Shown here one piece after another: positions 1 through 9,030 of a stretch of DNA of 64,000 nt. The position numbers and the translations under genes are program-made. Position 1 is the first letter of the stretch. Every line of letters begins with the position of its first letter. Source of the DNA: Devosia sp. (lineage in GTDB: Bacteria > Pseudomonadota > Alphaproteobacteria > Rhizobiales > Devosiaceae); the NCBI GenBank assembly GCA_028290665.1, contig JAQGJK010000004.1, forward strand, positions 124,001 through 188,000, written 5' to 3'. A model generated the notes under the pieces. The model was not told where the DNA came from. It worked only from the letters and a program-made list of their open reading frames with translations, and searched no databases.

Positions 1-291
1 ACGAGCGTGACGTATGCGCGGCTGAACGATACATCGCATGCATTCTTTAAGGCGAAATTAATAGAGACGCCGTACGACCGCAAGAAGCCTCGCATTTGCG
101 CTAGACCTCAGTCTTTATCCAAAGTTGAGCTTCATGGCTCTCAATAAATTGTACTAAGTTGCGCTGCCGCCTAGCCCGCTTTTGTAACTGTAGACTGCAC
201 CCGAGTTCGCGACAAATTAGCTTACTAAACGGGACGAGTCCACCATTGTACTAGTATTGCTGTCGAACGACTGTAAGCAGGAGAACTGGAA
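1..291. other. Left-edge non-coding stretch upstream of the RTX gene
   Basis: No convincing gene is visible. Plus-strand frame 1 is open from the window edge to a TAA at 145-147 (48 codons). This could be the tail of a gene starting outside the window, but it resembles nothing I know and a run of this length is not rare by chance. Base composition is clearly more AT-rich than the core genes further right. The promoter of the RTX gene should lie here; I see no box pair good enough to call. Confidence 0.4.
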
Positions 292-3200
292 TTGGCAACC
301 TATAATCTTCAGCTTGCTGACGACGACTTTCTCGGCACTAACGGCGACGACATATTTTTCGTGGCGGCTAATATTGCACGGCTTGCCGGGACCGACGTCC
401 TCATGGGTGGAACTGGCAGAGATACGTTGCAGTTGGCCTCGACGAGTCTCTCGCTCGGTTATCAGCGACTTGTCGGCATGACTTCGGTCGAAGTCATCGA
501 CATGTTGGCAGCGACTTCGGGGGCGTCAGTCAGTCTTGATGCTGCTTCGGTCTCGCAGGCCGGATCTGCCGGACTGACACTCAAGTTTGGCGCCAATGTT
601 CTCATTCTCGATACGGCCCTCGTCGGAACAGCCGGCCAAGTTTACCTTGAGGGCACGGGTCAGGTAACGCTGCGGAATTTTTCCGGTCAGTCGGTCCAGA
701 TGGTCGATGGCATCTCCGGCCGGATCGACGGTGGAGATTTTTCCGATGTTATCATTGGTGGGACTGGGAACGACACAATCAACGGTCGCCTCGACGACGA
801 CAATATATCGGGCGGTGGCGGCAGCGATGCCCTCGGTGGCGATGCTGGGAACGATGCCCTGACCGGTAACGGCGGCGACGATACATTGAGCGGAGGCGAT
901 GGCTTCGACCTAATTTCCGCGGGACCGGGAAGCGATACCGCAACCGGCGGCGCGCAATCCGACACCTTCGTCGTCAGCGGCTCCGCCCAGTTGACGATTA
1001 CTGATTTTTCCGTGTCCGACCGCCATGAGTTAATCGATCTGCGCGCCGTTGTCGGCGTCACTAATTTCGACGACCTGGTAATCGTGCAGGCAGGGACCAA
1101 CGCCGTCATCACTGCTGGCGCCAGTTCGGTTACCCTCCAATCTGTAACGGCCACCGCGCTAACGGCCGCCGATTTCGTTTTCTCGGGCGATACTTTGACC
1201 ACGATTGCGGCGGTGCTGTCTGCCGATCCGACTGGCGTTCTTACCAGTGGCATCGACTCGCTCAGAGGACCTGGCGGGAATGATATCTTTGCGCTGAGTG
1301 GCTCCATCGAGCGTTTACTGAGTACCGACAGCATTGTTGGAGGCGGCGGTCTCGACACCCTGCGCATCATCGCGACGCAACCCTCTATTGGCGAAACGCG
1401 ACTAACCGGGCTGCAGTCCATCGAGCGGATCGACATGTCTGGATCGACCGGGCAGATCGAACTGCACCTTGATCAGGCCGCCGTCGATCAGGCGGAGGCG
1501 GACGCGCTGACGGTGGTGTACGGCGCCAATGCGCTCAAGATCGATGCTCAACTCGTCGATGGCTTCGGCACCGTAGTCCTGGCAGGCTCGGGTGCAGTTA
1601 CCGTCAGCAATTTCGGCATCCAGACCTTCACCTTCGCGGACGGCTACGATGCTGTCTTGATCGGCGGGGACGGCCGCGAGGTCATTACCGGCGGCAGTGG
1701 CAACGACCAGTTCTCGGGCAACCTTAACGATGACACGCTTGGCGGCGGCGACGGTGCCGATACGATAACGGGTGGTTTCGGCGACGACTATTTGTGTGGC
1801 GGAAATGGTGTCGACGACCTCGATGGCGGCGAAGACGACGACGTACTGACTGGCGGTTCCGGCGATGACAGCCTTGCTGGTGGCGCTGGTGACGACAACC
1901 TGACCGGTGGCGCCGACAACGATGCCCTCGATGGTGGCGCGGGTCGCGATACTTTGTCCGGCGGCAATGGCACCGACACCGTCACCGGCGGCACCGAGGC
2001 CGATCAGTTCATCATCGAGGCCGGCGGCGGGGCCCTGACAATCAACGATTTCGAAGCCGGCAACCGTCTTGAGCGAATTGATTTGCGGGCGTTCGGAGTG
2101 GCCACCTTCGATGAGCTAGATCTAAACACAGTCGGCGGGCGCGCGGTGGTCGACCTCGGAACGACTGCCGTTGCCCTGACCAACGTCGAGGTAGCTGCGC
2201 TGACCAAGGACAACTTCGTTTTCGCAGGGCAGGATCCGCTGCTTTATAAGGTATCCGCAGGGGCCACGGCCGAATCTATCCAGGCGCTTATCACGGGGGC
2301 GCCCGCCGGGGCGATCATCGAGCTCGCCGCGGGAGACTACAATTTCGCCAGCACGCTCGTCATCGACCGTAGCGACATCACTCTGCGGGGAGCGGGCAAC
2401 GACAAGACGATCATCCACTCGGCCATCCCCGACGCCAGCGCCGGCTCGGCACTGCTGGTGCACTCAGACGCAATCCGTATCCTCGCCGGCACCTTCACGC
2501 AGAACACGACGATAGATGCCCGGCAGATCACGCTCAGCGCCACCGGCGATATCAAAGTCGGCGACGTCATCTATGTCGGGCAGCCTAATGACGACGCATA
2601 TCTTGCAGCCACCGGCAACACGGGACTGGTCTATCCGACGACGCTTCCAGCGGACGCCCCCCGCTATTATTTGCGTGAGGCGATGGTTGAAGTCACCGCC
2701 ATCAACGGCAATACTTTGACGCTTTCGCACGCACTGCCCTACGCCTTCGAGTCCGGGAAGGCGTTCGTTTCGACAGCGCCTCTATTGGAAAACGTTCACG
2801 TCTCCGGCTTCAGCATCGTAACCGATGGACCGGCAGCTGATCCGACGCTTTTTGCAAACACCAACGATGCTTTCAACGGCGTCGCGACGATCGAGTTCGA
2901 TCAAGTCCGAAATTCGACGATCTCAGACGTCACCGTCAATCAGTCGGAATCGATCCCATTCAAATTCCAGCGAGTCTTCGACATCCAGGGAAATAACCTT
3001 GATGCTGATGGGGCCCATAACAAGGATGCAGGCGACGGTTACGGCCTCTATCTCATCGAAGCGTTTGCCAGCCAGTTTACAGACATCACAATTCTGAATA
3101 CGCGCCACGGCGTCATCACCTCGAGCTTTAATGCCGAGCACTTCAATACGGTCGAAGTCACCTATACCAATCGCGATATCAACTTCCACGGCAGCGCCGA

Positions 3201-5868
3201 CTCGCACAACACCATTCTGGTCCACCGTATGGTGATGCAGTATGGCGATGGCGACACCCAGTGGCGAGCCGTGTCACCGGGCACGTTTCCGATCCATCCG
3301 CAGTCGACTATCGATGCGAATGATGTCCGCTTCGAGTACGTCATTGCCGGCGATCGCAACGACACGCTTCATGCGGTCGACACCGGCGCGTATATGGACG
3401 GCGGCGCGCTGGGCGACATTATGTTCGGTGGGGCCGCCGCCGACACGTTGATCGGCGGCATTAGTGCCGACGTGCTGACCGGCGGTGGTGGCCGGGACCT
3501 GTTCCCGCGCGATATCTTCGCTGGTGCCGATACCATCAATGATTTCGTTGGCGGTGCAGCCGGCGACATCCTCGTGCTGCAGGGTTATGCTGCCGCAAGC
3601 TTCGATGAGCTGATCGTTACGCAGACCGGCGCCGACACTCTGGTCAACTACGGCAGCGCCGGAAGCACGCTGCTCAAGAATTTCACCAAGGCGAATTTTA
3701 CCAGTGACAATGTGCGCTTCGAGACGATCGGCGTCGCCAACACCATAACCTCCAGCGGCGACGTAGCGGTTGTGATGGGCAGCGACGGCGCCGACTTGAT
3801 CAATATCACCAAATACCCGCTTGAGCATCTGACGCCGATCATTGGTGGGGCAGGGTTCGACATTGCCAAAATTGCCGGCAGCTTCATCAGCACGGATACC
3901 GCGACGTTTGGTACGCTGCGTTCGCTCGAGGGCATGGATGTTAGCGCCGTTACCACGGTTTCGCTGAAATTCAGCGCCGCGATCTTCGAGCAAGTAGCAA
4001 CCAAGAGTTTTGAGCTGCGGATCGGCGATAGGGGTACCGTGGCGATGATTGACGCCGGAACACCGGTGGCCGGCGCCAGGTTGATCATCGACGGGCTGCG
4101 AACTGTCCAACTTACCAGCAATCGCGATCAGACGGTTTATGCAACGGACCGTGGGACATTTCGTGGAGGTTCTGCAGTCGATAAGTTGTTCGGCGGCACA
4201 GGGGCGGACAACTTCGACGGCGGGGCCGGAGCGGACCAGTTGGTTGGTGGCAACGGCGATGACACCCTTACCGGCGGTGCCGGCGACGACGTTCTCCAGG
4301 GCGATGCCGGCGCAGACAATCTTGACGGCGGTGAAGGATTGGACATTGCGAGCTATGCTGGCTCGGTCGATGCCGTCACCATCGATCTTGAAAGGCCGGT
4401 TGTAAACAGCGTGACCGATACGTTGACTGCAATCGAGGGCATCGAAGGGTCGCGCCTCGCCGATAGCCTGCGCGGTGACTTTTTGAATAATTTGCTGAAG
4501 GGTGGGGCCGGTTCTGATGCGCTGTATGGTCGCAACGGAACTGACGTGCTGATAGGAGGCGTTGGCGCCGACTTCATGAACGGGGGCGACGGCTTCGATA
4601 CCGCTTCCTACGAAGATGCGGTCGCGCGCGTTCTCGTCGATTTCGAAAAGCCTTCGATCAATCTAGGCGAGGCGGCCGGGGACACCTTGGTCAATATCGA
4701 GAACGTCATGGGAACCAGCTTCGGCGACGATCTGCGCGGTAATATCGGAGCTAACCGTCTGTTCGGCGGTGCCGGCAACGACCTTCTTTACGGCCGAGCC
4801 GGCAATGACGCACTCGAAGGTGGCGCTGGCGCCGACACCCTCAACGGTGGTTCGGGCATCAACTCGGCCTCGTACACCGGCGCCGCTGGGGCAGTACGAG
4901 TCGATCTCACGACGCCATCCCTCAACACCGGCGATGCCGCAAGGGATAGCTTCGTCTTCATCCAGAACTTGACTGGTTCGAGGTTTAACGACCACCTCAC
5001 CGGCGATGGCGCAGACAATGTCATCGACGGCGGCAGCGGCGCAGACACTATGGTGGGCGGGACCGGTAACGACACCTATATTGTCGACCAAATTGGCGAC
5101 ATCGTGACTGAAGCGAGGGATGGTGGAATCGATTCCATTCAAAGTCTGGTAAGTTATAGCCTGGCTACTCTCGAGGTCGAGAATGTCTACCTGACCGGTG
5201 TAGCCAACAGCAACGCTACGGGCAATACCAGCAACAATACGCTGGTCGGAAATGGTGGCAACAATTCGCTCAACGGCGGGGCTGGCGCCGATGCCATGCG
5301 CGGCGGTCGCGGCGACGACTTTTACAATGTCGATAATGCAGGCGATATCGTCGTCGAAAAAAGTGGACAGGGGTTCGATACGGTCAATAGCGTCGTCAAC
5401 TTTGTCCTCGCGGGAATGGAAGTCGAAAAGCTCATTCTCTCTGGTTCCGGGAATATCAAAGCGACCGGAAACAGCGGTATCAACGAGCTGGTCGGCAACT
5501 CACGTAATAATGTCATCGACGGTGCAGGTGGGTCAGATAAGCTGACGGGTGGCAGCGGTATCGATCATTTCTACTTCACTTCCACCCTGGCCACCAACAA
5601 TGTCGACACGATCACCGATTTCGCAGTTGGCACGGACAAAATCTTTCTCGGGCGGGCGGTCTTCACAGCGCTTCCGGCGGGCATCGTTCTCAGCCCGGAC
5701 GCCTTTGCCACTGGAACCGCTGCCAGCGATGCCTCAGACCGGGTTATCTACGATGCTACGACTGGCGCGCTGTTCTACGACCGCGATGGCATCGGCGGCG
5801 CTTCAGCGGTACGTTTTGCAATGCTCACAGCCAATTTAGGCCTGAGCGCGTCCGATTTTATTCTGTAG
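292..5868 (+). CDS. Large RTX-type secreted protein with embedded parallel beta-helix domain
   Basis: This 1,858-residue protein is probably exported by a type I secretion system and folds outside the cell on calcium. The start is TTG at 292, supported by an AGGAG about eight bases upstream. Glycine/aspartate nonapeptide repeats of the GGxGxDxLx kind occur in blocks near residues 150-225, 455-570, 1030-1070, 1295-1350, 1395-1440, 1475-1525 and 1570-1600. Residues about 653-1020 lack these repeats and look like a pectate-lyase-3 type right-handed beta-helix, starting with a surface-helix motif and ITLRGAGNDKTII. A module of about 120 residues occurs three times (near 21-139, 330-453, 1168-1286), and a serralysin-C-like module ending in FVFxGx also occurs three times. 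The C-terminus (DTITDFAVGTDKIFL) fits a type I secretion signal. No cysteine-rich or membrane segment dominates. It could be a polysaccharide lyase, epimerase or adhesin; the substrate is unknown. No secretion genes lie in the window. Confidence 0.85.
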   Translation: MATYNLQLADDDFLGTNGDDIFFVAANIARLAGTDVLMGGTGRDTLQLASTSLSLGYQRLVGMTSVEVIDMLAATSGASVSLDAASVSQAGSAGLTLKFGANVLILDTALVGTAGQVYLEGTGQVTLRNFSGQSVQMVDGISGRIDGGDFSDVIIGGTGNDTINGRLDDDNISGGGGSDALGGDAGNDALTGNGGDDTLSGGDGFDLISAGPGSDTATGGAQSDTFVVSGSAQLTITDFSVSDRHELIDLRAVVGVTNFDDLVIVQAGTNAVITAGASSVTLQSVTATALTAADFVFSGDTLTTIAAVLSADPTGVLTSGIDSLRGPGGNDIFALSGSIERLLSTDSIVGGGGLDTLRIIATQPSIGETRLTGLQSIERIDMSGSTGQIELHLDQAAVDQAEADALTVVYGANALKIDAQLVDGFGTVVLAGSGAVTVSNFGIQTFTFADGYDAVLIGGDGREVITGGSGNDQFSGNLNDDTLGGGDGADTITGGFGDDYLCGGNGVDDLDGGEDDDVLTGGSGDDSLAGGAGDDNLTGGADNDALDGGAGRDTLSGGNGTDTVTGGTEADQFIIEAGGGALTINDFEAGNRLERIDLRAFGVATFDELDLNTVGGRAVVDLGTTAVALTNVEVAALTKDNFVFAGQDPLLYKVSAGATAESIQALITGAPAGAIIELAAGDYNFASTLVIDRSDITLRGAGNDKTIIHSAIPDASAGSALLVHSDAIRILAGTFTQNTTIDARQITLSATGDIKVGDVIYVGQPNDDAYLAATGNTGLVYPTTLPADAPRYYLREAMVEVTAINGNTLTLSHALPYAFESGKAFVSTAPLLENVHVSGFSIVTDGPAADPTLFANTNDAFNGVATIEFDQVRNSTISDVTVNQSESIPFKFQRVFDIQGNNLDADGAHNKDAGDGYGLYLIEAFASQFTDITILNTRHGVITSSFNAEHFNTVEVTYTNRDINFHGSADSHNTILVHRMVMQYGDGDTQWRAVSPGTFPIHPQSTIDANDVRFEYVIAGDRNDTLHAVDTGAYMDGGALGDIMFGGAAADTLIGGISADVLTGGGGRDLFPRDIFAGADTINDFVGGAAGDILVLQGYAAASFDELIVTQTGADTLVNYGSAGSTLLKNFTKANFTSDNVRFETIGVANTITSSGDVAVVMGSDGADLINITKYPLEHLTPIIGGAGFDIAKIAGSFISTDTATFGTLRSLEGMDVSAVTTVSLKFSAAIFEQVATKSFELRIGDRGTVAMIDAGTPVAGARLIIDGLRTVQLTSNRDQTVYATDRGTFRGGSAVDKLFGGTGADNFDGGAGADQLVGGNGDDTLTGGAGDDVLQGDAGADNLDGGEGLDIASYAGSVDAVTIDLERPVVNSVTDTLTAIEGIEGSRLADSLRGDFLNNLLKGGAGSDALYGRNGTDVLIGGVGADFMNGGDGFDTASYEDAVARVLVDFEKPSINLGEAAGDTLVNIENVMGTSFGDDLRGNIGANRLFGGAGNDLLYGRAGNDALEGGAGADTLNGGSGINSASYTGAAGAVRVDLTTPSLNTGDAARDSFVFIQNLTGSRFNDHLTGDGADNVIDGGSGADTMVGGTGNDTYIVDQIGDIVTEARDGGIDSIQSLVSYSLATLEVENVYLTGVANSNATGNTSNNTLVGNGGNNSLNGGAGADAMRGGRGDDFYNVDNAGDIVVEKSGQGFDTVNSVVNFVLAGMEVEKLILSGSGNIKATGNSGINELVGNSRNNVIDGAGGSDKLTGGSGIDHFYFTSTLATNNVDTITDFAVGTDKIFLGRAVFTALPAGIVLSPDAFATGTAASDASDRVIYDATTGALFYDRDGIGGASAVRFAMLTANLGLSASDFIL

Positions 5869-6119
5869 GAGTTGCTAGACGGCAGGGCGCCGGTTGCTCG
5901 CCGTCCCAGGTTCCGTTAACCTTGATGAGCGTGCTGATCCCGATCCAGTGACCCACGCAGACGTGGGCTCAACATGGGTCATGTGATCTCGATGACAGAA
6001 AAATTCTTGGTTGCAGGATCGTGCGCTATCCAGCCAAACTGTGCTGCGAGCATAGAATACGATGTTCTGACAAGAAATAATATTACGTCCGCTAGCGATT
6101 ATACTGAAGGTTACGCCTG
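5869..6119. other. Intergenic region with nested, competing inverted repeats
   Basis: No gene is visible. CCCACG (5952-5957) and CGTGGG (5962-5967) can form a 6-bp hairpin with a four-base loop. TGACCCA (5949-5955) can instead pair with TGGGTCA (5975-5981), so the two pairings exclude each other. Neither is followed by a T-run. The last 100 bases before the next gene are AT-rich and include TATACT near 6099, a possible -10 box without a convincing -35. Confidence 0.35.
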
Positions 6120-7172
6120 ATGATCAGTTTTGCGGGGCGAGTCTCAGACGGAGAATTGTTGATTTCGGGCGCCTTTGACGGGTCCCACGTGGGCAAAATT
6201 ATTGTTAAGCTCGTATATTGCAGAGGTGTAACAAACGATCTGACGTTGCAATGGCCTGGTGATTTTATCAAACGTTCTGACAGTGCCGTTATGGACGTTC
6301 GTATTGGTCGGCAGGTCTACGAAAAAGATGTTGCGTTAGTTTCTGTGCATATTAGCTCGGCCGATTTGCCTACAAGATATACCAAGCGCTGGTTACTCGT
6401 TCGCTTGTTCCCAGAAAGCGCAGAAGAATTTGAGCAGCACTATTTTCGTAAAAAACATCGTCAGCAGGACTTTTATACACACCTGTTTTCAGTAAACCAA
6501 ATTATGCGCTACTACGATATTGACCTCGGGCATCGGTGCGTTGCCGCGGTTATTCTCGCCTACCGAAACCTTGATATTGGCAAGACGGCGGATTTCGATA
6601 CTGCCATCGATTATCTCCGAGCGTTGATCTTGCGTGTCGCGGAGTTACCGCAAACCAACGGACCACGCACCGACCGGGACCATTTGACCGGTTCGCTCTA
6701 CACCGCCTTGTGGCTGATGCTGCTCGGGGCGGGGCGGTTCGATGAAATTCTGGGCGAACTTGACAGCTATGTTGCGCTGTTGCGTGGTTTTGACGATTCT
6801 TTCGCCGGCGTCGTCCTCAACGGCAGCCTGTCGATTCTGCTTTGTGCCTATTTGCACCAGCTCCGAGACGAAGCGGAATTGGCTGATGAGTTATACGCGT
6901 TTAATCACCAGTTTTATGTGCATCACCTTCCGCGTCTTACTCCGTCGCCAATCTGGTTCAACGAAATGCTCCAGGCGCACAAGGCCGTCGCGATCGGCCT
7001 CACCGCGAGGCGAGCCGGTGCTGTCAAGGCGACCGAATTCGCGCAAACGGTACTCGAACTATCACACCGCGTCTTTTCGACCGTTGGAAGGGAACTGCTC
7101 AGCCGGCGCTTCACGACACTCGTCGCACAAGTCCGCGCAGCTGGTGGCGCACATGAGCTTCAGACCCGATAG
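6120..7172 (+). CDS. Unrecognised 350-residue protein in the glycan/RTX region
   Basis: I do not recognise this protein. Its first 100 or so residues look mostly beta-stranded (for example GELLISGAFDG and GKIIVKLVY). The remainder looks alpha-helical, with paired helices that could be a TPR-like or solenoid fold, such as the stretch around residues 180-250. There is no signal peptide, no clear membrane segment and no catalytic motif I can name. The first third is markedly AT-richer than the housekeeping genes in the window, which suggests acquired DNA. It lies 251 bases after the RTX gene and about 110 bases before the methyltransferase, on the same strand, so it may belong with either. The start is ATG at 6120 without a strong ribosome binding site. 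That the reading frame is a real gene is likely from its length and composition. Confidence 0.7.
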   Translation: MISFAGRVSDGELLISGAFDGSHVGKIIVKLVYCRGVTNDLTLQWPGDFIKRSDSAVMDVRIGRQVYEKDVALVSVHISSADLPTRYTKRWLLVRLFPESAEEFEQHYFRKKHRQQDFYTHLFSVNQIMRYYDIDLGHRCVAAVILAYRNLDIGKTADFDTAIDYLRALILRVAELPQTNGPRTDRDHLTGSLYTALWLMLLGAGRFDEILGELDSYVALLRGFDDSFAGVVLNGSLSILLCAYLHQLRDEAELADELYAFNHQFYVHHLPRLTPSPIWFNEMLQAHKAVAIGLTARRAGAVKATEFAQTVLELSHRVFSTVGRELLSRRFTTLVAQVRAAGGAHELQTR

Positions 7173-7286
7173 AGCTGCGAAATACGACATCCGCGCCGGC
7201 AGGCTATTGACCGGGACTGGGCTGAACCGTCATTGAGTTCGGTGCGGGATGGCGACTGCGGTACCTACCGATCAATGGAGAAGAGA

Positions 7287-8246
7287 TTGGCCAGAGACGA
7301 ATTCGAATGCATTGTCTGTGCCAGTGGCGCCCCCGCTGCGCCTGTCCAAGACATCGTCAAGGGCGATAAGTCGGGGACCTTGCGGATCGTCCGTTGCAGT
7401 AACTGCGGCCACGTCCAGCTTAACCCCCCCGATTACAGCCTCGAGTTCTACGACGAGGACGGGCAGGTGAATTTCGTCGTCCAGAACTACGGGACGCCGA
7501 TGACCAAGATCTTCGAACACAGCTGGATCGAAGCACGACGTCGCGTCGCCAGGTTCGCCGAGAAACAGATCCCCCTCGACCGGCCGGCCAACGGCCAGTC
7601 GCTGCGTGTGCTTGATGTTGGTGGCGGTTACGGCTTTTTCGCCTCGGAACTGCTGCGAGCACAGCCGACCGCCGATGTCGTCGTCATGGAGCCATCGGCA
7701 AAACGCGCCGAGATGGGTCGTTTCGATTTAGAGAACCATACGCCGACGGTGCCCGTTCCGCAGTTTCTGGTGGCGCTGCTGGACGAGGATTTCGTTCGCG
7801 AAAATCGGGGTACCTACGATTTCGTCATCCTCTGGCACGTGCTGGAGCATGTGACCGATCCGGTTGGCTTGCTTGCCTTGGCGCACGAGTTGCTGGCGCC
7901 CGGCGGCATGGTCTGTGTCGAAGTCCCCAACCTTGACGATGAACTCAACAGGCTCTCACCGGCGTTCCGGGCCCGCAATTTCATGGCCGAGCACGTCTCG
8001 TACTTTTCACCTCACACCCTTGAAGCTGCCGCCAGGCGAGCCGCGCCCGAGGCTCGGGTCGAAGTGTACGGCTATCAGCGCTATGGTATCTTCAACTATT
8101 TCCACTGGGCCCACTTCAACAAGCCACAGGGTGAAGACCCGGATATGTTCCCTGGCACCGATCGCTGGTGGCTAGAGACCGCTTGGCGTTCGGCCAAGGA
8201 GGCGACCCGCACCAGCGATGCCCTGTTCATGACTATTCGGGTCTGA
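7287..8246 (+). CDS. Class I SAM-dependent methyltransferase with N-terminal zinc ribbon
   Basis: This should transfer a methyl group from S-adenosylmethionine, probably to a sugar or glycan given its neighbours. The N-terminus carries two CxxC pairs (ECIVC and CSNC) about 30 residues apart, a likely zinc ribbon. It is followed by a Methyltransf_23-type Rossmann domain with the SAM loop VLDVGGGYGFF and the downstream ILWHVLEHVTDP motif. The layout resembles the front part of sugar C-methyltransferases (TylC3/NovU type) but the protein is shorter than those, about 319 residues, and lacks their C-terminal domain. I place the start at the TTG at 7287, which has GGAG six bases upstream. In-frame alternatives are ATG at 7275 and TTG at 7233, neither with a visible ribosome site. 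It runs convergently into the cytidylyltransferase gene, 38 bases away. Confidence 0.82.
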   Translation: MARDEFECIVCASGAPAAPVQDIVKGDKSGTLRIVRCSNCGHVQLNPPDYSLEFYDEDGQVNFVVQNYGTPMTKIFEHSWIEARRRVARFAEKQIPLDRPANGQSLRVLDVGGGYGFFASELLRAQPTADVVVMEPSAKRAEMGRFDLENHTPTVPVPQFLVALLDEDFVRENRGTYDFVILWHVLEHVTDPVGLLALAHELLAPGGMVCVEVPNLDDELNRLSPAFRARNFMAEHVSYFSPHTLEAAARRAAPEARVEVYGYQRYGIFNYFHWAHFNKPQGEDPDMFPGTDRWWLETAWRSAKEATRTSDALFMTIRV

Positions 8247-8284
8247 CCTCCTGCCGGAAACGGTCGGCGAGGCCACGCCGGCCG

Positions 8285-9007
8285 TCAAGCGAAGGCGGGT
8301 GTCGCCACCCCATGTGCATCGATCCACTCGGCGGTGGTTTCGAGGTCCTCAACCGAATGCACGTCGAGGCAACCCTCGGTCTCGAAGGGGAGGATGACGG
8401 GTCCCATGCAATTCCATGGGAGTTGGCCGTCGGGAGCAAAGATTGCCGAGCGGCCGCGCAACACCCAGAACGAATGGTCAAAGAACAGGGCCTTGGGTAG
8501 GTCCTGCCGGTTTGCGGACACTCCGCCGATGGTCAGGACAAACGGCGTCAGGGTGCCGTCTGGCGCAACGCGCTTGGCGCGCATCGGGTGATATTCAGCT
8601 TTGTCGTGCGCCGGTACCACCGACGAGGCATGCGGATTAGCCAGCAGCAGATCGATGCAGGTGTCGATTTGCTCGCCAGTGATGGTCCCGACGTTGGCGT
8701 GCTGAACGACCACAATGTCGGGCGCCCCGCCCTGTTCGATGATTTCGACCGCGTGTCGGACCGCATCGCAGCTCTGGGCCGTGGCCGAAGATAGGTATTC
8801 CGGCCGGCGAATCGGCCGATAACCGGCGCGAGCGGCGGTTTCAAGGATGCGGTCATCATCGCTACTGACGTAATAGTCAGTAACATAGCGGCTCGCATGC
8901 GCTGCCGCTGCGGCCCACAACAGCAGGGGCACTCCCTTGACGGGCAAAATGTTCTTGTCCTTGAGCGAGCTGCCGCCTCGCCCGATCATCAACGCTACGA
9001 CTCTCAT
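8285..9007 (-). CDS. CMP-sugar synthetase-like cytidylyltransferase (NeuA/PseF/LegF family)
   Basis: This 240-residue protein looks like the enzyme that couples a nonulosonic acid to CTP, giving a CMP-sugar donor. The N-terminal nucleotide-binding loop RGGSSLKDKN matches the RGGSKxxxxKN signature of acylneuraminate cytidylyltransferases, and the YYVSSDDDRILETA stretch matches the next conserved block. The length is normal for the family. It is the last gene of a minus-strand group and starts 23 bases after the stop of the NeuB-like fusion. That pairing, synthase then cytidylyltransferase, is the classic arrangement for sialic, pseudaminic, legionaminic or related acids. KdsB-type Kdo activation is a possible alternative, but the neighbouring NeuB-like domain argues against it. 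Which sugar is made cannot be told from sequence. Confidence 0.85.
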   Translation of the reverse strand: MRVVALMIGRGGSSLKDKNILPVKGVPLLLWAAAAAHASRYVTDYYVSSDDDRILETAARAGYRPIRRPEYLSSATAQSCDAVRHAVEIIEQGGAPDIVVVQHANVGTITGEQIDTCIDLLLANPHASSVVPAHDKAEYHPMRAKRVAPDGTLTPFVLTIGGVSANRQDLPKALFFDHSFWVLRGRSAIFAPDGQLPWNCMGPVILPFETEGCLDVHSVEDLETTAEWIDAHGVATPAFA

Positions 9008-9030
9008 ACCGCCTCCGCCTGTCCGCCCAG

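Noticed and set aside
687-1436. Long minus-strand open frame inside the RTX gene
   Set aside because: It is the low-complexity complement of glycine/aspartate codons, full of proline and serine, with no homology; the RTX frame is clearly the coding one.
745-2000. Short-period DNA repetition that could suggest a CRISPR or VNTR array
   Set aside because: The period is that of RTX nonapeptides (27 bases) with varied codons, and there are no uniform repeats or unique spacers.
3274-4110. Minus-strand open frame of 278 codons inside the RTX gene
   Set aside because: It lies wholly opposite a well-supported coding region and has no family features.
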